Assembly (NCBI RefSeq): GCF_003989665.1
Contig: NZ_RZIJ01000001.1
Location: 434,001-498,000 of the forward strand
Origin: Azospirillum doebereinerae
GTDB taxonomy: Bacteria > Pseudomonadota > Alphaproteobacteria > Azospirillales > Azospirillaceae
DNA: 64,000 nucleotides
Direction of reading: 5' to 3'
Both the position numbers and the translations under genes were made by a program. This document shows, in pieces, positions 59,919-64,000 of this stretch. Below the pieces are notes generated by a model, which did not search any database, was not told the origin of the DNA, and saw only the letters and a list, made by a program, of their open reading frames with translations. How positions within the stretch are numbered: the stretch's first letter is position 1; the number at the start of each line of letters is the position of its first letter.

Positions 59919-60758
59919 TCACTCCCCGGTCTGCAGCAAGGCGCCACGCACCCGCGCCCGGTGGAAGCCGTAGAGGAACACGCCGACGCTCAGCACCATG
60001 TAGAGCGCGTTCAGCCCGGTCGCCCAGGCCAAGTGGTCCCAGCGCAGCGTTCCGCCGTAGAGCAGCCCCCGCATGCCCTCGAAGACATGGGAGGACGGCA
60101 GCCCCCAGGCGACGGTCTGCAGCCAGCCGGGCAGCACGGTGACCGGGTAGTAGACGGCGCTGACCGGGGCCAGCATGAAGACGACGATCCAGGCCAGCCC
60201 CTCCGCCCCCATGCCGTAGCGCAGGATCAGCGCGACGATCAGCAGGCCCAGCGACCAGCCCATCACGATCAAGTTGGCGAAGAAGGCGATCAGCGGGAAC
60301 CCGAGCCCGAACACCGAATAGCCGAAGAAGGGGATCGCCAGCGCCGCCGCCGGCAGCACGCCGATCAGGGTGCGCAGCAGGCTCATCACCATCAGTGAGG
60401 CGATCCATTCGGTGGGACGCAGCGGACTGACGAACAGGTGCCCGAGGTTGCGCGACCACATCTCCTCCAGAAAGGAGACCGAGACGCCGAGTTGCCCGCG
60501 GAACAGCACGTCCCACAGCAGCACCGCGCTGACCAGCACGCCGGCCCCTTGCGCGACCCAGCCGCTGGAGGACGCCATGAATTGGTTGATGTAGCCCCAC
60601 AGGATCATCTGCATGGTCGGCCAATAGGCCAGCTCCAGGATGCGCGGCCAGGACCCGCGCAGCAGATACCAGTAGCGCAGCACCATCGCGCCGACCCGGC
60701 GGAGGGAGAAGTCGGCGGCGGGGTGGATGCCGCTCTGGGGGATGGCGTCGTGGGGCAT
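59919..60758 (-). CDS. ABC-2-type transporter permease
   Basis: A 279-residue ABC-2 permease with about six helices. The first helices and the [23 protein letters not shown] loop, then [34 protein letters not shown], are typical of NodJ/CcmB-type exporters. It pairs with the ATP-binding protein 64 bases upstream. The exported substrate is unknown. Start is the ATG of [10 protein letters not shown]. The lipid A gene lpxD follows. Confidence 0.88.
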   Translation of the reverse strand: MPHDAIPQSGIHPAADFSLRRVGAMVLRYWYLLRGSWPRILELAYWPTMQMILWGYINQFMASSSGWVAQGAGVLVSAVLLWDVLFRGQLGVSVSFLEEMWSRNLGHLFVSPLRPTEWIASLMVMSLLRTLIGVLPAAALAIPFFGYSVFGLGFPLIAFFANLIVMGWSLGLLIVALILRYGMGAEGLAWIVVFMLAPVSAVYYPVTVLPGWLQTVAWGLPSSHVFEGMRGLLYGGTLRWDHLAWATGLNALYMVLSVGVFLYGFHRARVRGALLQTGE

Positions 60759-60822
60759 GCTTCGGGGCTGCTTTCTTCTGGTTCGTCCGGCGCGGTCGCG
60801 GCGGGGGCGGAGGTCCGTCCCG

Positions 60823-61677
60823 TCACTCCGCCGCGTCGGCCTCCGCCTTGGTGTCCGCTCCGGTGGCCGTGGTCCGCGCGCGGGCGATGTCGAGGAACAC
60901 CTCCTCCAGGGAGGTCCGGCCGTAGCGCGCCAGCAGGGCCGCCGGCGCGCCCCGGTCCACGATGCGCCCCTGCCGCATCATCAGCACGTCGTCGCACAGC
61001 CGCTCGACCTCCAGCATGTTGTGCGAGGCCAGCAGGATCGTCGCGCCGGTGCGGGCGCGGTAACGCTCCAGATAGGTGCGGATCCAATCCGCCGTGTCGG
61101 GATCGAGCGAGGCGGTCGGTTCGTCGAGCAGCAGGACCTCGGGATCGTTCAGCAAGGCCTTCGCCAGGGCCACCCGCGTTTTCTGGCCGGCCGACAGTCC
61201 GCCAGACGGACGATTGAGAAATCGAGCCAGGTCAAGCTGCTCCGCCAGCTCTTGGACGCGCTTTTTGACGCAGGTCAAACCGTAGAGGTGGGCATAGACG
61301 GTAAGGTTCTCCCGCACCGTCAACCGATGGGGCAGTTCGACGTAGGGCGAGGAGAAGTTCATGCGCGGAAGCACGGCATGCCGATGGCGCGCCATGTCGA
61401 CGCCGAGAATGTCCACGCGCCCCGAGGTCGGCAGCAGCACCCCCAGCAGCATGGAGATGGTGGTCGTCTTTCCAGCCCCGTTCCCGCCCAGCAGGCCGGT
61501 CACACCGCCGCGCGCCACGGTGAAGGATAGGGAATCGACCGCCGTCACCGTGCCGCCGCCGGGCGTCGGGAACAGCTTGGTCAGCGCCGTCGCGGCGATG
61601 GCGGGCGCCGGAGCGACGGAAGGCGGGGCGGCCTCAGCGGCCCCGGCGGGCCGGGGATAAGGGGTGGGCTCAGTCAT
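60823..61677 (-). CDS. ABC transporter ATP-binding protein
   Basis: A 284-residue ATPase for the permease above. Walker A LLGGNGAGKTTTISMLLG, signature LSAGQKTRVALAKALL, Walker B EVLLLDEPTASLDPDT and the H-loop LLASHNMLE are intact. A Pro/Ala-rich leader of about 25 residues precedes the domain and a charged tail follows. The ATG at 61677 begins MTEPTPYPRPAG. Divergent from regB after about 160 bases. Confidence 0.92.
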   Translation of the reverse strand: MTEPTPYPRPAGAAEAAPPSVAPAPAIAATALTKLFPTPGGGTVTAVDSLSFTVARGGVTGLLGGNGAGKTTTISMLLGVLLPTSGRVDILGVDMARHRHAVLPRMNFSSPYVELPHRLTVRENLTVYAHLYGLTCVKKRVQELAEQLDLARFLNRPSGGLSAGQKTRVALAKALLNDPEVLLLDEPTASLDPDTADWIRTYLERYRARTGATILLASHNMLEVERLCDDVLMMRQGRIVDRGAPAALLARYGRTSLEEVFLDIARARTTATGADTKAEADAAE

Positions 61678-61836
61678 GGGGACAGGATATGGCCGCCCGC
61701 GGCCGAAACGCCAGGGCGGGCTGAACACCCTTAGGTCGTATACCGGCGGGTCGGACATCCGCAAGCCGAACACCAAAAACACGCCAGAGCCGCGGTCCAC
61801 GCGGCCGGCAACGGGACATTCCGGGGGAACGCCGTC

Positions 61837-63159
61837 TTGATCGCTCTTGTCTCCAGCCTGCCGGCCACGGTGCCGATGCCGCCGCAATGGTCCCACCCGG
61901 ACGGGCGGATCACGCTGCGCACCCTCATCCTGATCCGCTGGGTCGCGGTGTTCGGGCAGCTGGCGACGGTCGCCTTCGTCCATCTGGTGCTGGCCTTCCC
62001 GCTGCCGCTGGGGCCGGTGCTGGCCGCCGTCAGCGCGTCGGCGCTGCTGAACGTCGTCGCCATGTCCCAGCGCGGCGGACGGCTGCGGCTGGCCGACCGC
62101 GACGCGGCCCTGTATCTCAGCTACGACATGCTGCAGCTGACGCTGCTGCTCTACCTGACCGGGGGCCTCAGCAACCCCTTCGCCATCCTGCTGCTGGCGC
62201 CGATGACCGTGGGCGCCGCCATCCTGTCGCGCTACAGCACGGTGCTGCTGACCGGGCTGAACCTGATCTGCCTGACCGCGATGGCGCTGTGGCACTTCCC
62301 GCTGCCGTGGCAGGAGCCGGTGCGCAGCATGGCGCCGCTCTACGCCTTCGGGGTGTGGCTGTCGCTGTCGGTGTCGGCGCTGTTCATCGCCGGCTACGTC
62401 TTCCGCGTCGCCGCCGAGGCGCGGCGCTTCGCCGACGCGCTCGCCGCCTCGCAGGTGGCGCTGGCGCGGGAACAGCGGCTGTCGTCGCTGGGCGCGCTCG
62501 CCGCCGCCGCCGCGCATGAGCTGGGCTCGCCGCTCGGCACCATCGCCGTGGTCGCCAAGGAGCTGGCGCACGACCTGCCGCCCGACAGCCCCTACGGCGA
62601 GGATGTCGAGCTGCTGCAGAGCCAGGTGATGCGCTGCCGCGAGATCCTGGCCGATCTGGCGCGCAAGCCCGAGGCCGACGGCGGCGACCCGTTCGAGCGG
62701 CTGCCGCTGACCACGCTGATCGAGGCCGCCGCCGCCCCGCACCGGCTGGGCCACATTACCCTGACGGTCGAACCGCAGCCCGAAGGCGAGGCCGAGGAAC
62801 CCGTTCTGCGCCGCAGCCCGGAGGTCATCCACGGGTTGGGCAACTTCATCCAGAACGCCCACCAGTTCGCGCGCCGTCAGGTGACGGTCGCGGCGGCGTG
62901 GGACCGGCAGAGCGTCACCGTCACGGTGATGGACGACGGGCCGGGCTTTCCCGCCCATCTGCTGGGGCGGATCGGCGAACCCTATCTGTCGGTTCGCGGC
63001 GAGCGGTCCGGCCAGTCCGGCCACATGGGGCTGGGCATTTTCATCGCGCAGACGCTGCTGGAGAAGACCGGCGCGTCCGTCATGTACGGAAACAACAAGG
63101 GCGGTGGCGCCCGGATTTCCGTACGCTGGAACACAATCAACGCAAAGAAAGAGGACTAG
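61837..63159 (+). CDS. regB: Redox sensor histidine kinase, RegB/PrrB/ActS family
   Basis: A 440-residue membrane kinase controlling oxygen- and redox-dependent genes. Six hydrophobic helices (residues about 27-190) contain the quinone-site motif GGLSNPF (109-115). The H-box is AAAAHELGSPLGTIA with H227, and a conserved redox cysteine sits at 267 (QVMRCREIL). The ATP-binding end has NFIQNAHQFA, DDGPGFPAHLL and GLGIFIAQTLLEKTGA. The TTG at 61837 follows GGGGGAA nine bases upstream; an inner ATG (61876) is an alternative. Directly followed by regA. Confidence 0.92.
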   Translation: MIALVSSLPATVPMPPQWSHPDGRITLRTLILIRWVAVFGQLATVAFVHLVLAFPLPLGPVLAAVSASALLNVVAMSQRGGRLRLADRDAALYLSYDMLQLTLLLYLTGGLSNPFAILLLAPMTVGAAILSRYSTVLLTGLNLICLTAMALWHFPLPWQEPVRSMAPLYAFGVWLSLSVSALFIAGYVFRVAAEARRFADALAASQVALAREQRLSSLGALAAAAAHELGSPLGTIAVVAKELAHDLPPDSPYGEDVELLQSQVMRCREILADLARKPEADGGDPFERLPLTTLIEAAAAPHRLGHITLTVEPQPEGEAEEPVLRRSPEVIHGLGNFIQNAHQFARRQVTVAAAWDRQSVTVTVMDDGPGFPAHLLGRIGEPYLSVRGERSGQSGHMGLGIFIAQTLLEKTGASVMYGNNKGGGARISVRWNTINAKKED

Positions 63160-63161
63160 CG

Positions 63162-63758
63162 GTGGACAACGCCAAGACCAACGACGAGTTGCTGTCGGGA
63201 GACGCCGTCAAGCTCACCTTCACCGGCGACGTGACCCGCAGCCTCCTGATCGTGGACGACGACGCCCCCTTCCGCACGCGGCTGGCCCGCGCGATGGAAA
63301 AGCGCGGCTTCAACGTCGTCGCCGTGGACAGCGTGCATCTGGGGATCGAGGTCGCGCAGGAATCGGCGCCCGCCTTCGCGGTGGTCGACCTGCGGCTCGG
63401 CGACGGCAGCGGGCTGGACGTGGTGGCGGCGCTGCGCGACGCGCGGCCCGACGCCCGCATCGTCATGCTGACCGGCTACGGCAACATCGCCACGGCGGTG
63501 GCGGCGGTGAAGGCGGGGGCGGTCGACTACCTGCCCAAGCCGGCCGATGCCGACGCGGTGGAATCGGCGCTGCTGGCCGACGGGCGCACCCTGCCCCAGC
63601 CGCCCGACAACCCGATGTCGGCCGACCGCGTGCGGTGGGAACACATCCAACGCGTCTTCGAGCAGTGCGACCGCAACGTGTCGGAGACCGCCCGCCGCCT
63701 GAAGATGCACCGCCGCACGCTCCAGCGCATCCTGAACAAGCACGCGCCCCGCGCTTGA
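63162..63758 (+). CDS. regA: Redox response regulator, RegA/PrrA/ActR family
   Basis: A 198-residue regulator, receiver plus Fis-like helix-turn-helix. The receiver has LLIVDDDAPFRTRLARAM, phosphoacceptor D76 (AFAVVDLRLGDGSG) and T in MLTGYG. The C-terminal DNA-binding helix NVSETARRLKMHRRTLQRIL is near-invariant in RegA proteins. Starts at a GTG two bases after the regB stop, behind GAGG. RegA family members control nitrogen fixation, respiration and photosynthesis genes by oxygen; nap, 40 kb away, is a possible target but no site is claimed. Confidence 0.93.
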   Translation: MDNAKTNDELLSGDAVKLTFTGDVTRSLLIVDDDAPFRTRLARAMEKRGFNVVAVDSVHLGIEVAQESAPAFAVVDLRLGDGSGLDVVAALRDARPDARIVMLTGYGNIATAVAAVKAGAVDYLPKPADADAVESALLADGRTLPQPPDNPMSADRVRWEHIQRVFEQCDRNVSETARRLKMHRRTLQRILNKHAPRA

Positions 63759-63779
63759 GAAAGCGCCTGCGTCCGCTTG

Positions 63780-63887
63780 CCCCCTCCCCATCCCTCCCCC
63801 GCGTTGCGGGAGAGGGGGCCGGATCCTTGTCAGCGTTCGGCGGAGTTCCCTCTCCCGCGAAAGCGGGGGAGGGTTAGGGAGGAGGCA
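63780..63887. repeat. GC-rich palindromic intergenic repeat (family member 5)
   Basis: Closely matches the element at 47668 in order and sequence: CCCCTCCCCATCC, GCGGGAGAGGGGGCCGGA, CCTTGTCAGCGTTCGGCGG, TTCCCTCTCCCGC, AAGCGGGGGAGGG. It lies between the convergent regA and the truncated peroxidase-like gene. Confidence 0.72.
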
Positions 63888-63903
63888 AGCGGCGCGCGCC
63901 TCC

Positions 63904-64000
63904 TCAGCGCAGCATGGGCTGCGGGGTGGTCGGCAGGCTGGCCGGCAGGATCGGGTACTCGACGCGCGGCTGCTGGCCCGTCAGCGAATGCAGGAAGGCG
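63904..64000 (-). CDS. 3' end of a probable dihaem cytochrome c peroxidase-like gene (cut by window)
   Basis: Thirty-one codons and a stop are visible on the minus strand: AFLHSLTGQQPRVEYPILPA then SLPTTPQPMLR. The x-F-L-x-S-L-T-G-x-x-P...YP.LP ending is typical of MauG/cytochrome c peroxidase C-termini. The start and haem motifs lie outside the window. Identity is a family-level guess from this short end. Confidence 0.6.
   Translation of the reverse strand, partial: AFLHSLTGQQPRVEYPILPASLPTTPQPMLR

Overview
The window looks like a chromosome or large-replicon piece of a high-GC, facultatively microaerobic alphaproteobacterium, most likely Azospirillum or a close Rhodospirillales relative. 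The reasons are the very GC-rich codon use, a napEDABC operon behind an FNR-type box, several PAS_5-type small proteins, a chemoreceptor ending in a PilZ domain, a RegB/RegA redox pair and the density of signalling genes. The genus is inferred from gene content only; there is no rRNA, tRNA or phage/IS marker in the window. No CRISPR array, transposase or integrase was seen.

Region 1-6501 (minus strand) is the 5' part of an aryl-polyene-type biosynthetic cluster. Nine tightly overlapping genes encode a ketosynthase-like chain-length factor, an acyltransferase, two acyl carrier proteins, a COG4648-type membrane protein, an acyl-AMP ligase fused to a hot-dog dehydratase, a thioesterase, a LolA-like protein and an MMPL exporter cut by the window edge. 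Region 6.5-13.1 kb carries a lipoprotein, an AhpD-like protein with an exported cupin, a Tat-exported tyrosinase with a small exported partner, a YqaA-type membrane protein, an RNA methyltransferase, and a small membrane-anchored protein with a sigma-70 region 1.1-like domain. Region 13-20 kb holds msrA, a PAS protein translationally coupled to a soluble FtsK-type translocase, DinB-like and PPOX proteins and a 7TM-DISM histidine kinase.

Region 20-24.4 kb is the periplasmic nitrate reductase operon napEDABC. Region 24.5-34 kb is mostly housekeeping (carB, greA), with a Cys-rich PAS protein, a GST, a TAXI-type binding protein, a HupE/UreJ-like protein, a lipoprotein and an SDR. Region 34-43 kb has a secreted-looking protein with four exact 41-residue repeats and three PPC-like domains, a ChaN-PDZ protein, a NUDIX hydrolase, rmuC, and a PilZ-tailed chemoreceptor flanked by two tiny zinc-ribbon membrane proteins. 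Region 43-50.8 kb has chrA, an Lrp regulator, an ELM1-like protein, two tandem 2OG-Fe(II) oxygenases, a DUF2218 gene behind a His-rich YqjI-type PadR regulator with a perfect 19-bp inverted-repeat operator, and a 636-residue protein of unknown function.

Region 50.8-64 kb has trxB, a small Cys-tailed protein, a signalling block (hybrid histidine kinase, response-regulator diguanylate cyclase, and a PAS-LytTR protein resembling the haem CO sensor RcoM), trmJ, an lpxD outside its usual operon, an ABC-2 exporter, regB-regA, and the end of a probable dihaem cytochrome c peroxidase. GC-rich palindromic repeats of one loose family sit in at least five intergenic gaps (16.6, 24.4, 47.7, 51.9 and 63.8 kb).

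Most coding starts were moved inward from the longest open frame to sites with a Shine-Dalgarno match, signal peptide or stop/start overlap; the choice is explained per gene.
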